This document shows positions 19,898 through 28,222 of a DNA stretch of 64,000 nt, piece by piece (within the stretch, counting starts at the first letter, position 1; every line of letters starts with the position of its first letter). The notes under the pieces were generated by a model. It ran no database searches. It was given only the letters and a program-made list of their open reading frames with translations, and was not told where the DNA came from. The position numbers and the translations under genes were made by a program. The DNA is taken from contig QKXI01000001.1 of assembly GCA_003367665.1 (NCBI GenBank), positions 248,001-312,000 of the forward strand, given 5' to 3'. The DNA is from Leifsonia sp. ku-ls. GTDB lineage: Bacteria; Actinomycetota; Actinomycetes; Actinomycetales; Microbacteriaceae.

Positions 19898-20401
19898 ATG
19901 AAGTCCCGTCGCCGCGCCCTCCCGGTCGTCCTCCTCGCCTCCGCCGCCGTGCTGCTCGCCGGCTGCGCACCGACCGTGTCGCTCGACGCCGCCGCCGACA
20001 GCAACGCCCCCGGCTGCGCGGAGATCAGCGTGCGGCTGCCCGACACCGTCGCCGACAAGGCGAAGCGCGAGACCGACGCGCAGGCGACGGGAGCCTGGGG
20101 CGACCCGGCGGCGGTCATCCTGCGCTGCGGCGTGCCGCCCATCGGCGCCACCACGAAGCCGTGCATCACGGTCAACGGGGTGGACTGGGTGCTGATGACC
20201 GACCCGGCCGCGAAGACCATCGTCTACCAGACCTTCGGCCGCACGCCGGCGACCGAGGTCATCATCGACCACGTCTCCGGCGTCTCCGACTCCTCCGTGC
20301 TTCCCGAGTTCGCGAGCGCGATCTCGACCGTGAAGCAGACGCAGAAGTGCCTCTCCACGCTCGACACCGGCCCCACCCCGACGGCGACGCCCACCCCGTA
20401 G
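19898..20401 (+). CDS. DUF3515 lipoprotein
   Basis: 167 residues. Three arginines, a hydrophobic core and the lipobox LAGC put a lipid on Cys23. The mature part carries the DUF3515 pattern [15 protein letters not shown], then [19 protein letters not shown] and GVDWVLM; the paired cysteines could form a disulphide. The tail is Thr/Pro-rich. The family is found in actinobacteria between thiL and ddl and has no known function. Confidence 0.9.
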   Translation: MKSRRRALPVVLLASAAVLLAGCAPTVSLDAAADSNAPGCAEISVRLPDTVADKAKRETDAQATGAWGDPAAVILRCGVPPIGATTKPCITVNGVDWVLMTDPAAKTIVYQTFGRTPATEVIIDHVSGVSDSSVLPEFASAISTVKQTQKCLSTLDTGPTPTATPTP

Positions 20402-20404
20402 CCG

Positions 20405-20462
20405 CCGAGTGGTGACATCTGGTCACCACCGGCTCCGAGTGGTGACAGGATGTCACCACTCG
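20405..20462. terminator. Twin hairpins between convergent DUF3515 and ddl genes
   Basis: Two perfect inverted repeats spaced by exactly 30 bases: 8-base arms GTGGTGAC/GTCACCAC at 20409-20416 and 20422-20429, and 11-base arms CGAGTGGTGAC/GTCACCACTCG at 20436-20446 and 20452-20462, each with a 5-base loop. Both start with the same 13 bases (20405 and 20435). Probably a two-way terminator; no U-run follows. Confidence 0.65.
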
Positions 20463-20466
20463 ACGC

Positions 20467-21564
20467 TCAGGCGTCGGCGCGCGCCAGGGCGACCTGGATG
20501 AGCTCGTCGATCAGAGCGGGATACGACAGACCGCTCTCCTGCCAGCAGCGCGGGAACATGGAGATCGGCGTGAAGCCGGGCATGGTGTTGATCTCGTTGA
20601 TCACGAAACCGTCGGCCGTGAGGAAGAAGTCGACCCGGGCCAGGCCCTCCCCGCCGATCGCGTCGAACCCGCGGGTCGCCAGCTCGGCCATCTCGGCCAG
20701 CTGCGCGTCCGTCAGGTCGGCCGGGCAGACCAGGTCGATGCCGGGCGCGTCGAGGTACTTGGCGGCGAAATCGTAGAAGTCACGGCCGCTCACCACGATC
20801 TCCCCCGCGACGGAGGCCCTGGCCGGTTCGCCCGGCCGGCCGCCGAGCACGGCGATCTCGACCTCGCGTCCGGTCACCATCGACTCGATCAGCACCCGGT
20901 CGTCCTCGGCGAGGGCCGTCTCCATCGCCGCGTCGAGCTCCGACCAGTCCTTCACCTTGGTGACGCCGACGCTCGACCCCGCCCTGGCGGGCTTGACGAA
21001 GGCCGGGAGCCCGAGGCCGCCGGCAGCCGCACGCACCGTGTCCGGGTCGTGCCGCCACTCGTACGCCGTCACGGTGCGCCACGGCGCGACCGGGATGCCG
21101 GCCTGCTGCAGAACGGTCTTGGTGAAGTGCTTGTCCATGCCGAGCGCGCTCGCGAGCACGCCGCTGCCCACATAGGGCAGGCCGACGAGTTCCAGCAGGC
21201 CCTGCAGCGTGCCGTCCTCGCCCCACGGGCCGTGCAGGATCGGGAACACGATGTCGACCGCGCCGAGGGATCGGCGGCCGCCATCGGCGTCGACGACCGT
21301 CAGCTCGCGCGTGGCGACGCTGTCGGGCCACAGCACGCGCGTGCCGTTGTCCTCCACCTCGGGGAGGTGCTCGGCGTTCAGCGCGAAGCGCGCGGCGTCA
21401 TCCGGCTGCAGCGTGAACGCGCCCTCGTGGGTGATCCCGACCGGGATGACGTCGTACCGGTCGCGGTCGATCGCCTCAAGGACGCCGGCCGCCGTCGCGC
21501 AGCTGATCGAATGCTCGCTTGAGCGACCCCCAAACAGAAGCGCGACCGCGACTTTGTCCGTCAT
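20467..21564 (-). CDS. ddl: D-alanine--D-alanine ligase
   Basis: Makes the D-Ala-D-Ala dipeptide for peptidoglycan. 365 residues. It starts VALLFGGRSSEHSISCATA, has PILHGPWGEDGTLQG, the ATP-grasp loop KPARAGSSVGVTKV and the metal-binding RVDFFLTADGFVINEINTMPG. The ATG at 21564 has AAAGGA upstream and gives the normal N-terminus, although 89 bases of this gene are then shared, in another frame, with the 3' end of gpsA. Confidence 0.95.
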   Translation of the reverse strand: MTDKVAVALLFGGRSSEHSISCATAAGVLEAIDRDRYDVIPVGITHEGAFTLQPDDAARFALNAEHLPEVEDNGTRVLWPDSVATRELTVVDADGGRRSLGAVDIVFPILHGPWGEDGTLQGLLELVGLPYVGSGVLASALGMDKHFTKTVLQQAGIPVAPWRTVTAYEWRHDPDTVRAAAGGLGLPAFVKPARAGSSVGVTKVKDWSELDAAMETALAEDDRVLIESMVTGREVEIAVLGGRPGEPARASVAGEIVVSGRDFYDFAAKYLDAPGIDLVCPADLTDAQLAEMAELATRGFDAIGGEGLARVDFFLTADGFVINEINTMPGFTPISMFPRCWQESGLSYPALIDELIQVALARADA

Positions 21565-22606
21565 CCGTTGTCCTTTCGCCCTGCGGCTCGTCCGAATCCG
21601 TCGTGAGATGCGGAGCAATGTCTTTCGGATCGAGCGTACCGGCGAGCACCTGGCTCACCTGACGCACGATCGGCATGTCCACCCCGCGCGCCTCGGCGAG
21701 GCTCAGGATCGGGGCGACGGAGGCGAGACCCTCCGCCGTCTGGTTCATCTGCTTTACGACGTCGTGGAAGCCGTAGCCCTGGCCGAGCAGCCGCCCGGCG
21801 GTGTTGTTGCGGCTGAGCGGGGACTCGCACGTGGCGATGAGGTCGCCGAGGCCCGCAAGCCCCGAGAGCGTCTCGGGCTGCGCGCCGTACGCGACGGCGA
21901 AGTCGGTCATCTCGACCAGTCCCCGCGTGATGATCGAGGCCTTGGTGTTCTCGCCGTAGCCGACGCCGTCGACGATGCCGATGGCGACGGCGATGAGGTT
22001 CTTCAGCACGCCGCCGAACTCGGTGCCGATGACGTCGGTGTTGACGAAGCTGCGGAAGTAGCGGTTCGTGGCCGAGATGGCGACCGCCTGCGCGGTCTCC
22101 AGGCTCGCCGAGGAGACCACGGCCGCCGTCGGCTGCTCGCGCGCGATCTCCAGGGCCAGGTTGGGGCCGGAGGCGACCGCGATGCGCTCCTGTTCGATCG
22201 GCAGGCCCTGAGCGATGACCTCGCTCATCCGCAGGCCCGTGCCCTTCTCGACGCCCTTCATGAGGCTGACCACGATGGTCTCCGGCCCGAGGAACGGGAT
22301 CATCGCCTCCAGATTCGAGCGCAGGGTCTGGCTCGGGATGGAGACGAACACCTGCTCCGCGTCGCGCATCGCCTCGCCGAGCCGGGAGGTGGCGCGCAGG
22401 TTGCGCGGGAGGTTGATCCCCTCCAGGTAGTCGCTGTTGCGCTTCACCTCGTTGATCTCGCGCGCGAGCTCCGGACGCCGCGCCCAGAGCACGACGTCGG
22501 AGCCGCCATCGGCGAGGATCTTCGCGAACGTCGTGCCCCAGCTGCCCGCGCCGAGCACGGCGATGCGGCGGGGACGTGCGACGGGGGCCTTCACTGCCTT
22601 AGCCAT
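21476..22606 (-). CDS. gpsA: Glycerol-3-phosphate dehydrogenase [NAD(P)+] with an extended C-terminus
   Basis: Reduces dihydroxyacetone phosphate to glycerol 3-phosphate for phospholipids. 376 residues. The Rossmann loop VLGAGSWGTTFAKILADGG is at residues 17-36, and the active-site segment GVLKNLIAVAIGI and the substrate-binding RNNTAGRLLG are present. About 30 residues at the C-terminus (after DEPQGE) go beyond the usual end and lie inside ddl. It overlaps plsC by 8 bases. Confidence 0.95.
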   Translation of the reverse strand: MAKAVKAPVARPRRIAVLGAGSWGTTFAKILADGGSDVVLWARRPELAREINEVKRNSDYLEGINLPRNLRATSRLGEAMRDAEQVFVSIPSQTLRSNLEAMIPFLGPETIVVSLMKGVEKGTGLRMSEVIAQGLPIEQERIAVASGPNLALEIAREQPTAAVVSSASLETAQAVAISATNRYFRSFVNTDVIGTEFGGVLKNLIAVAIGIVDGVGYGENTKASIITRGLVEMTDFAVAYGAQPETLSGLAGLGDLIATCESPLSRNNTAGRLLGQGYGFHDVVKQMNQTAEGLASVAPILSLAEARGVDMPIVRQVSQVLAGTLDPKDIAPHLTTDSDEPQGERTTDDGQSRGRASVWGSLKRAFDQLRDGGRRP

Positions 22607-23369
22607 CGAAGCGTCCGGTCTCCTTCTGGTTGTGCTGCGATGGGTCCCACCGCTCCGCCGGCGCCTTCTCGCCGCGCAGATCCTCCAGCAGGGCGGTGAT
22701 GGCGTCCATGATCACCGCGGTCGCCTCGGTGAGGGTCGCGTTGTCGAGCGGGCGCCCCTGGAATGCGGAGAGGTCGACGGGGTCGCCCACCTTCACGTCG
22801 ATGGTCTTGCGAGGAAACCAGCTGATCTTCTTGGCATAGCGCGCCATCACCTGCTGGGTGCCCCAGTGGGCGATCGGGATGACGGGGAGCCCGTTCTCCA
22901 AGGCCATGCGCGCGGCGCCGGTCTTGCCGCGCATGGGCCACATGTCGGGGTCGCGCGTCAGCGAGCCCTCGGGATAGATGATGACGATGCGGCCCTCCTC
23001 GACGATCTTGCGCGCCGCGTCGAGCGGCGCGGCGCCGCGGGCACTGCCGCCGCGCGAGACCGGGACCTGACCGGACCGGCGGAGGAACCAGCCGAGCACC
23101 GGGACGCGGAACAGGCTCTCCTTGGCGAGGAAGCGCGGCAGCCGCCCCAGTTTCCAGGAGACGATGCCCATCATCACGGGGTCGATCTCGCTGTAGTGGT
23201 TGGGTGTCAGGATGAAGGCGCCGGTGCGCGGCAGCTTGTCGCCGTCGACCACGCGGAACCGCGCGAGCAGGGAGCCGATCGGCACGAGGATGGCCGCCAG
23301 CACCCAGAACACCGACGGGCGGCTCTTCTCGGATCGCTGCTTCTTCACGGGCGGGGTCGAATCGGGCAC
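22599..23369 (-). CDS. plsC: 1-acyl-sn-glycerol-3-phosphate acyltransferase (PlsC-like)
   Basis: Acylates lysophosphatidic acid, the step after GpsA in phospholipid synthesis, or a related acceptor. 256 residues with one N-terminal membrane segment. The HX4D box appears as NHYSEIDP (with Ser/Glu between His and Asp), and the second motif as YPEGSLTRDP. The GTG at 23369 follows a GATAAT -10 box by 6 bases; 13 upstream codons are open but have no ribosome site. Confidence 0.88.
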   Translation of the reverse strand: MPDSTPPVKKQRSEKSRPSVFWVLAAILVPIGSLLARFRVVDGDKLPRTGAFILTPNHYSEIDPVMMGIVSWKLGRLPRFLAKESLFRVPVLGWFLRRSGQVPVSRGGSARGAAPLDAARKIVEEGRIVIIYPEGSLTRDPDMWPMRGKTGAARMALENGLPVIPIAHWGTQQVMARYAKKISWFPRKTIDVKVGDPVDLSAFQGRPLDNATLTEATAVIMDAITALLEDLRGEKAPAERWDPSQHNQKETGRFDG

Positions 23370-23418
23370 CGAACCATTATCCGCGACCCGGGATGACGCG
23401 CGACGCATACGCGCGCGC

Positions 23419-23838
23419 TCACGCCGGCCGCCCGACCACGGAGACGGCCCGCAGGTCGAGCTCGGGGATGCCGTCGAAGTCGGCCGGGTTGCAGGTGTGC
23501 AGCGGGAGGTCGCGCGAGATCGCCGTGGCGGCGATGAGGGCGTCGAACGCCCGCGCCGAGGGCTTCCGGCCCGCGTCGCGCAGCGCCTGGGCCACCCGCC
23601 CGAAGGCGCGCGCGGCGGCCGAGTCGAACGGGATCGGGTCGAAATCGGCCTCGGCGAGCTGCAGGTGCGCCTGCCGCGCCGCCCGCTCCTCGGCCGTGCC
23701 GGCGACGAGCGGGCCGACCGTCAGCTCCGCCAGCGTCACCGCGCTGATCGACGGGATGTCGGGCAGTTGGGCCGGGTCGGCGACCCGGCCCAACAGGATC
23801 AGCGTCGACGTGTCGAGCAGGCCCGGTCGCATCACCAT
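23419..23838 (-). CDS. vapC: VapC-family PIN-domain toxin
   Basis: 139 residues. Family VapC toxins cleave initiator tRNA or other RNAs. The acidic PIN residues are visible: LLDTSTLI near the start, the Glu in TLAELTVG, FDALIAATA, and the Asp in CNPADFDGIPEL. The first ATG at 23838 overlaps the antitoxin gene by 7 bases; the second at 23832 overlaps its stop as TGATG and gives a more typical N-terminus, so either may be used. Confidence 0.88.
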   Translation of the reverse strand: MVMRPGLLDTSTLILLGRVADPAQLPDIPSISAVTLAELTVGPLVAGTAEERAARQAHLQLAEADFDPIPFDSAAARAFGRVAQALRDAGRKPSARAFDALIAATAISRDLPLHTCNPADFDGIPELDLRAVSVVGRPA

Positions 23839-24068
23839 GACTGGTCGACGATCTCGTCGATGTCGGCACGCAGCGCGCGTGGGTCGACCGCAGGGATCGC
23901 CCGCCGCGCCTCAAGCAGCACGGACAGTGCTCGGCCCGGGGGCGACAGCGGCGACAGCTCGGCCACCGCCGCCCCATCACGCGTGATGGTCAGGTGTTCT
24001 CCGCGGGCGACCCTGTCGAGGATGTCGCCCCCGTGGTTTCGTAGATCTCTCACACTGACAGTCTCCAT
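23832..24068 (-). CDS. vapB: Phd/YefM-family antitoxin (VapB)
   Basis: 78 residues. The N-terminus METVSVRDLRNHGGDILDRV and the following GEHLTITRDGAAVAEL are the Phd/YefM DNA-binding fold; the C-terminal half would bind VapC. A TACAGT box lies 6 bases before the ATG, so the mRNA is probably leaderless. The heptamer CGGGTGA occurs twice upstream and could be an operator. The pair lies between murA and plsC, which are adjacent or nearly so in relatives. Confidence 0.88.
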   Translation of the reverse strand: METVSVRDLRNHGGDILDRVARGEHLTITRDGAAVAELSPLSPPGRALSVLLEARRAIPAVDPRALRADIDEIVDQSW

Positions 24069-24121
24069 ACGGGGACTGTATCACGGGTGAGACATCGGGT
24101 GATCTGTGGATAACTCGGCGA

Positions 24122-25492
24122 TCAGCCCTCGAGGACGAAATCGGCGCCGAGCAGCTGCAGCTTGGTGATGAAGTTCTCGTAGCCGCGGCTGATGATCCCG
24201 ACATTGCTCACGGTCGAGCGGCCCTCGGCGGTCAGCGCCGCGATGAGGTGGCTGAACCCGCCACGCAGGTCCGGGACCTCGATGTCGGCGCCCTTCAGCT
24301 CGGTCGGGCCCATGATGACCGCCGAGTGGTTGAAGTTGCGCTGACCGAAGCGGCACGGGTGGCCGCCGAGGCACTCCTTGTGGACCTGGATCTTCGCACC
24401 CATGTCGTTGAGCGCCTCGGTGAAGCCGAAACGCTGCTCGTACACGGTCTCGTGCACGATCGACACGCCCTCCGCCTTGGCGAGCGCCACGACGAGCGGC
24501 TGCTGCCAGTCGGTCATGAAGCCGGGGTGGACGTCCGTCTCGATGATGACGGGCTTCAGCGGTCCGCCCGGGTGGTAGAACCGGATGCCGTCGTCGTGGA
24601 TCTCGAACGCGCCGCCGACCTTGCGGAAGACGTTCAGGAAGGTCAGCATCTCGGGCTGGCGGGCGCCGCCGACGTAGATGTCGCCGCCGGTCGCGAGCGC
24701 TGCGGCGGCCCAGCTGGCGGCCTCGTTGCGGTCGAACAGCGCGGTGTGGCTGTAGCCGACGAGCTTGTCGACGCCCTCGACGCGGATCACGCGGTCGGCG
24801 TCGACGGAGATGATCGCGCCCATCTTCTGGAGGACGTTGATGAGATCCATGATCTCCGGCTCGATGGCCGCGCCCTTGAGCTCGGTGATGCCATCCGCCC
24901 GCACGGCGGTGAGCAGCACTTGCTCCGTGGCGCCCACGCTCGGGTACGGGAGCTCGAGCTTCGCGCCCTTGAGGCCGTTCGGGGCCGTCATCCGGATGCC
25001 GCTCGGCAGCTTGTCGACGACCGCGCCGAACTTGCGCAGCACCTCGAGGTGGTAGTCGATCGGACGGTCGCCGATGCGGCAGCCGCCGAGGTCGGGGATG
25101 AACGCCTCGCCCAGGCGGTGCAGCAGCGGCCCGCAGAACAGGATCGGGATGCGGCTCGACCCGGCGTGCGCGTCGATGTCGGCCATGTGGGCCGACTCGA
25201 CCGCGCTCGGGTCGAGGAGGAGCTCGCCCTCCTCGGCGCCGTCGGTCACCTTGACCCCGTGCACCTCCAGCAGGCCGCGGACCACGCGGACGTCGGAGAT
25301 GTCCGGCACGTTCCGCAGGACGCTCGGGCTCTCGCCGAGGATGGCCGCCACCATGGCCTTTGTGACGAAGTTCTTGGCGCCGCGGACCTCGATGCGGCCC
25401 TGGAGCGGACGGCCGCCGTTGATCGTGATGCGATCGCCCTTGAGGCCCACGCGAGCTCCTGCTGCCTGTGCGTCCTGAAGAAGTGAGTTCAA
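24122..25492 (-). CDS. murA: UDP-N-acetylglucosamine 1-carboxyvinyltransferase
   Basis: First committed step of peptidoglycan synthesis, adding enolpyruvate to UDP-GlcNAc. About 456 residues; [20 protein letters not shown] and AKNFVTKAM open the fold. The usual active-site Cys loop position reads [18 protein letters not shown] downstream of LGGCRIG, so the Cys is in that loop. No ATG is near: TTG at 25492 overlaps the leuD stop by 4 bases and is preferred; TTG at 25522 and a GTG with a good GGAG at 25450 are alternatives. Confidence 0.9.
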   Translation of the reverse strand: MNSLLQDAQAAGARVGLKGDRITINGGRPLQGRIEVRGAKNFVTKAMVAAILGESPSVLRNVPDISDVRVVRGLLEVHGVKVTDGAEEGELLLDPSAVESAHMADIDAHAGSSRIPILFCGPLLHRLGEAFIPDLGGCRIGDRPIDYHLEVLRKFGAVVDKLPSGIRMTAPNGLKGAKLELPYPSVGATEQVLLTAVRADGITELKGAAIEPEIMDLINVLQKMGAIISVDADRVIRVEGVDKLVGYSHTALFDRNEAASWAAAALATGGDIYVGGARQPEMLTFLNVFRKVGGAFEIHDDGIRFYHPGGPLKPVIIETDVHPGFMTDWQQPLVVALAKAEGVSIVHETVYEQRFGFTEALNDMGAKIQVHKECLGGHPCRFGQRNFNHSAVIMGPTELKGADIEVPDLRGGFSHLIAALTAEGRSTVSNVGIISRGYENFITKLQLLGADFVLEG

Positions 25493-26088
25493 AGTTTCAC
25501 CGGGAGGGTCGTGGGCCGCCAACGTGCACGGCCCGATTCGTATTCTGAGATGCGCGCCTCGTCGCGCAGGGTCAGGGCGATGTCGTCCAGCCCTTCGAGC
25601 AAACGCCAGCGAGTGTAGTCGTCGATGTCGAAAGACACCTGGACCTCACCGACGGTCGCAGTCTTGGCAACCAGATCGACCGTCGCCGCTATTCCCGGCT
25701 GCGCCTCGATCGCCTCCCAGAGCCGCTCGGCGTCCTCCTCGGAGACGACACCGGTCAGCAGCCCCTGCTTGCCCGCGTTCCCGCGGAAGATGTCGGCGAA
25801 CCGGGGGCTCAGCACCACCCGGAAGCCGTAGTCGCGCAGGGCCCACACCGCATGTTCGCGTGACGAACCCGTGCCGAAGTCGGGGCCGGCGACGAGCACG
25901 GTCGCGCCCTGGTACTCCGGCCGGTTGAGGATGAACTCGGGGTCCTGCCGCCACTGGTGGAACAGCGCGTCGTCGAAGCCCGTCTTGGTGACGCGCTTCA
26001 GGAACACCGCAGGGATGATCTGGTCGGTGTCCACGTTGGAGCGGCGGAACGGCACCGCCGTCCCTGTCACGGTCTCGAACTTCTCCAT
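25489..26088 (-). CDS. leuD: 3-isopropylmalate dehydratase, small subunit
   Basis: Pairs with LeuC to isomerise 2-isopropylmalate to 3-isopropylmalate in leucine synthesis. 199 residues, standard. Diagnostic segments are [15 protein letters not shown] and [17 protein letters not shown] with the swivelling-domain FGTGSSRE loop. The ATG shares one base with the leuC stop (TGATG), so the subunits are co-translated. Confidence 0.96.
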   Translation of the reverse strand: MEKFETVTGTAVPFRRSNVDTDQIIPAVFLKRVTKTGFDDALFHQWRQDPEFILNRPEYQGATVLVAGPDFGTGSSREHAVWALRDYGFRVVLSPRFADIFRGNAGKQGLLTGVVSEEDAERLWEAIEAQPGIAATVDLVAKTATVGEVQVSFDIDDYTRWRLLEGLDDIALTLRDEARISEYESGRARWRPTTLPVKL

Positions 26089-27572
26089 CAGGCGCCAACC
26101 TTCTCTCCGACGCGGGCATCCGTGCCGCCATCGCGCGGCGTGTCGTCGCCTTCGCGCTCCAGATCCCACGGGCTCGACAGCGTCCCGCGGATCGCGGTCG
26201 CGGCCGCGACGAGCGGCGACACCAGGTGGGTGCGGCCGCCCTTGCCCTGGCGTCCCTCGAAGTTGCGGTTGGAGGTGGACGCGCAGCGCTCCCCCGGCGC
26301 AAGCTGGTCGGGGTTCATTCCGAGGCACATGGAGCAGCCCGCGAAGCGCCACTCGGCGCCAAACTCCTCCACGATCTTGTCGATGCCCTCCGCCTCGGCC
26401 TCGATGCGCACGCGCGCCGAGCCGGGGACGACCATCACGCGCACGCCGTCGGCCTTCTTCCTGCCCTTGATGATGGACGCGAAGGCGCGCAGGTCCTCGA
26501 TGCGGCTGTTGGTGCACGAACCCATGAAGACGGCGTCGACCGGGATGCTCTTCATCGGCGTGCCCGGGGCGAGGTCCATGTACTCCAGGGCGCGCTCGGC
26601 AGCGGCCCGCTCGTTCGGGTCGGCGATCGCCGCGGGGTCGGGGACGGCCTGGCTGAGCGAGACACCCTGACCCGGGTTGGTGCCCCAGGTGACGAACGGC
26701 TCGATCTCGTCGGCGTCGAGGTACACCTCGGCGTCGAACACGGCGTCGTCGTCGGTCTGCAGTGTCTTCCAGTAGGCGACCGCCTCGTCCCAGTCGGCGC
26801 CCTGCGGGGCGTGCGGGCGGCCCTTCAGGTAGGCGAAGGTGGTCTCGTCCGGCGCGACCATGCCGGCGCGGGCGCCCGCCTCGATCGACATGTTGCAGAT
26901 CGTCATCCTGCCCTCCATGGAGAGCGAGCGGATCGCGCTTCCGCGGTACTCGAGCACGTAGCCCTGACCGCCGCCCGTGCCGATCTTGGCGATGACGGCG
27001 AGGATGATGTCCTTCGCGGTCACGCCGGGCCGCAGCTCGCCCTCGACCGTGATGGCCATGGTCTTGAACGGCTTGAGCGGCAGCGTCTGCGTGGCGAGCA
27101 CGTGCTCCACCTCGCTGGTGCCGATGCCGAACGCCATCGCACCGAAGGCGCCGTGCGTGGAGGTGTGCGAGTCGCCGCAGACGACGGTGATGCCGGGCAT
27201 GGTCAGGCCCAGCTGCGGGCCGACGACGTGCACGATGCCCTGCTCGACGTCGCCGAGCGAGTGCAGGCGGATGCCGAACTCCTCCGCGTTGCGGCGGAGG
27301 GTCTCGATCTGCGTGCGGCTCGTGAGGTCGGCGATCGGCTTGTCGATGCCGATGGTCGGGGTGTTGTGGTCCTCCGTCGCGATCGTCAGATCGGGGCGGC
27401 GGACGGGTCGGCCGGCCATGCGCAGGCCGTCGAAGGCCTGCGGGCTGGTCACCTCGTGGACCAGGTGCAGGTCGATGTAGATGAGGTCGGGCGAGCCGTC
27501 CTCTCCCTTGGCGACCAGGTGGTCGTTCCAGACCTTCTCTGCGAGGGTCAGCGGACCTGTTGGGGTGCTCAT
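26088..27572 (-). CDS. leuC: 3-isopropylmalate dehydratase, large subunit
   Basis: Catalytic 4Fe-4S subunit of isopropylmalate isomerase, 494 residues. Cluster-binding cysteines are in [14 protein letters not shown] and [15 protein letters not shown], and [14 protein letters not shown] is conserved. The C-terminus after [12 protein letters not shown] carries an extra hydrophilic tail of about 30 residues. A GCTAAGGAG ribosome site lies 11 bases upstream of the ATG, and the region before it holds a leader ORF with four Leu codons, so translation is probably controlled by leucine supply. Confidence 0.96.
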   Translation of the reverse strand: MSTPTGPLTLAEKVWNDHLVAKGEDGSPDLIYIDLHLVHEVTSPQAFDGLRMAGRPVRRPDLTIATEDHNTPTIGIDKPIADLTSRTQIETLRRNAEEFGIRLHSLGDVEQGIVHVVGPQLGLTMPGITVVCGDSHTSTHGAFGAMAFGIGTSEVEHVLATQTLPLKPFKTMAITVEGELRPGVTAKDIILAVIAKIGTGGGQGYVLEYRGSAIRSLSMEGRMTICNMSIEAGARAGMVAPDETTFAYLKGRPHAPQGADWDEAVAYWKTLQTDDDAVFDAEVYLDADEIEPFVTWGTNPGQGVSLSQAVPDPAAIADPNERAAAERALEYMDLAPGTPMKSIPVDAVFMGSCTNSRIEDLRAFASIIKGRKKADGVRVMVVPGSARVRIEAEAEGIDKIVEEFGAEWRFAGCSMCLGMNPDQLAPGERCASTSNRNFEGRQGKGGRTHLVSPLVAAATAIRGTLSSPWDLEREGDDTPRDGGTDARVGEKVGA

Positions 27573-27687
27573 TCTCTTACGAACTCCTTAGCGTGTGAAC
27601 GGATCAGCCGTCGACGGACTCCGCGGCGAGGGTGGCCTGAGACTAGGACTCGCCGCGGCGGCTAAGGAGGAGAAGACCCGCGTACAC
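27573..27687 (-). promoter_or_regulatory. Leucine-responsive leader (translational attenuator) of leuCD
   Basis: The transcript carries CUCCUUAGC (27669-27661) inside the leader ORF, an exact complement of GCUAAGGAG (27592-27584), the leuC ribosome site. Between them a 10-base-arm hairpin (27658-27649 with 27630-27621) and a palindrome CCGTCGACGG (27608-27617) would fold and bring the two together. A ribosome stalled on the Leu codons (27675-27664) would cover the anti-ribosome-site strand and leave leuC open. The sequence pairing is seen; the mechanism is inferred. Confidence 0.75.
27643..27687 (-). CDS. Leader peptide with four consecutive leucine codons
   Basis: 14-codon ORF: Val-Tyr-Ala-Gly-Leu-Leu-Leu-Leu-Ser-Arg-Arg-Gly-Glu-Ser, GTG start and TAG stop. 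The codons CTT CTC CTC CTT occupy 27675-27664. A TACCCT -10 box with TG two bases before it lies 7 bases upstream of the GTG, so translation would start at the 5' end of the mRNA. Its place 70 bases before leuC and its Leu run mark it as a regulatory leader peptide. Confidence 0.8.
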   Translation of the reverse strand: MYAGLLLLSRRGES

Positions 27688-27725
27688 GAGTGAAAGGGTA
27701 TCACCCGGAGGTCGGCGACCCGGCG

Positions 27726-28187
27726 TCAGGAGCGCTCGACGCGCATGCGCAGGTCGCCCAGCCGCAGCTCGGAGCCGGCGGGAACCTCGGTCTCCACGCC
27801 CGGCCGGGCCCGCTGCCCGTCGATCAACACCCCGTTGGTGGAGTAGAGGTCGGTGACGCGGAGGACGTCGCCGTCGGCGACGAGCGCGGCGTGGGTCTTC
27901 GAGACCGTGGAGGTCGGGTCCTCCAGCGCGATCGCCTCGGCTTCTCCCGCGGGCGTCGTCGAGGACGGGTTGCGGCCGAGCACCACCGCGCGGGTGACCG
28001 GAACGCTGCGTCCCGCCGGGAGGATCAGGCGCCAGACCGGACGCGCCGCCGCGGGCGTCGGCCCGGCGGGCGGCGTGAAGGCCGGGAGGGGACGCACGGG
28101 CGCCGCGCGTTCCCCCGGCGCGGGCTCGGCCGCAGGGCGGGGCGGGATGAGCCCGGGCGGCGGAACGATGTATCCCCTGTCGTCCAT
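27726..28187 (-). CDS. FHA-domain protein
   Basis: 153 residues. A Pro/Ala-rich N-terminal part of about 60 residues is followed by an FHA domain: VVLGRNPSS, TSTVSKTHAALVADG and VTDLYSTNGVLIDG, in which the phosphothreonine-binding Arg, Ser, His and Asn are all present. It would dock phosphorylated partners of the Ser/Thr kinase encoded at 39085-40833. The ATG at 28187 is 7 bases from a TATAGT -10 box; a GTG three codons earlier would fall inside that box. It follows the transglutaminase gene by 35 bases. Confidence 0.88.
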   Translation of the reverse strand: MDDRGYIVPPPGLIPPRPAAEPAPGERAAPVRPLPAFTPPAGPTPAAARPVWRLILPAGRSVPVTRAVVLGRNPSSTTPAGEAEAIALEDPTSTVSKTHAALVADGDVLRVTDLYSTNGVLIDGQRARPGVETEVPAGSELRLGDLRMRVERS

Positions 28188-28194
28188 GCCGCCC

Positions 28195-28200
28195 ACTATA
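28195..28200 (-). promoter_or_regulatory. -10 box for the FHA gene at 27726-28187
   Basis: TATAGT, then 7 bases, then ATG. It is one of the clearest examples in the window of a promoter giving a leaderless mRNA, and it separates this FHA gene from the upstream Ig/MoxR operon. Confidence 0.6.
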
Positions 28201-28222
28201 CGGACGCGCCGGGACGCCGACC

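Noticed and set aside
20405-20462. Possible mini CRISPR array
   Set aside because: Only two units, each an inverted repeat with a 5-base loop, and no cas genes. A terminator or extragenic palindrome fits better.
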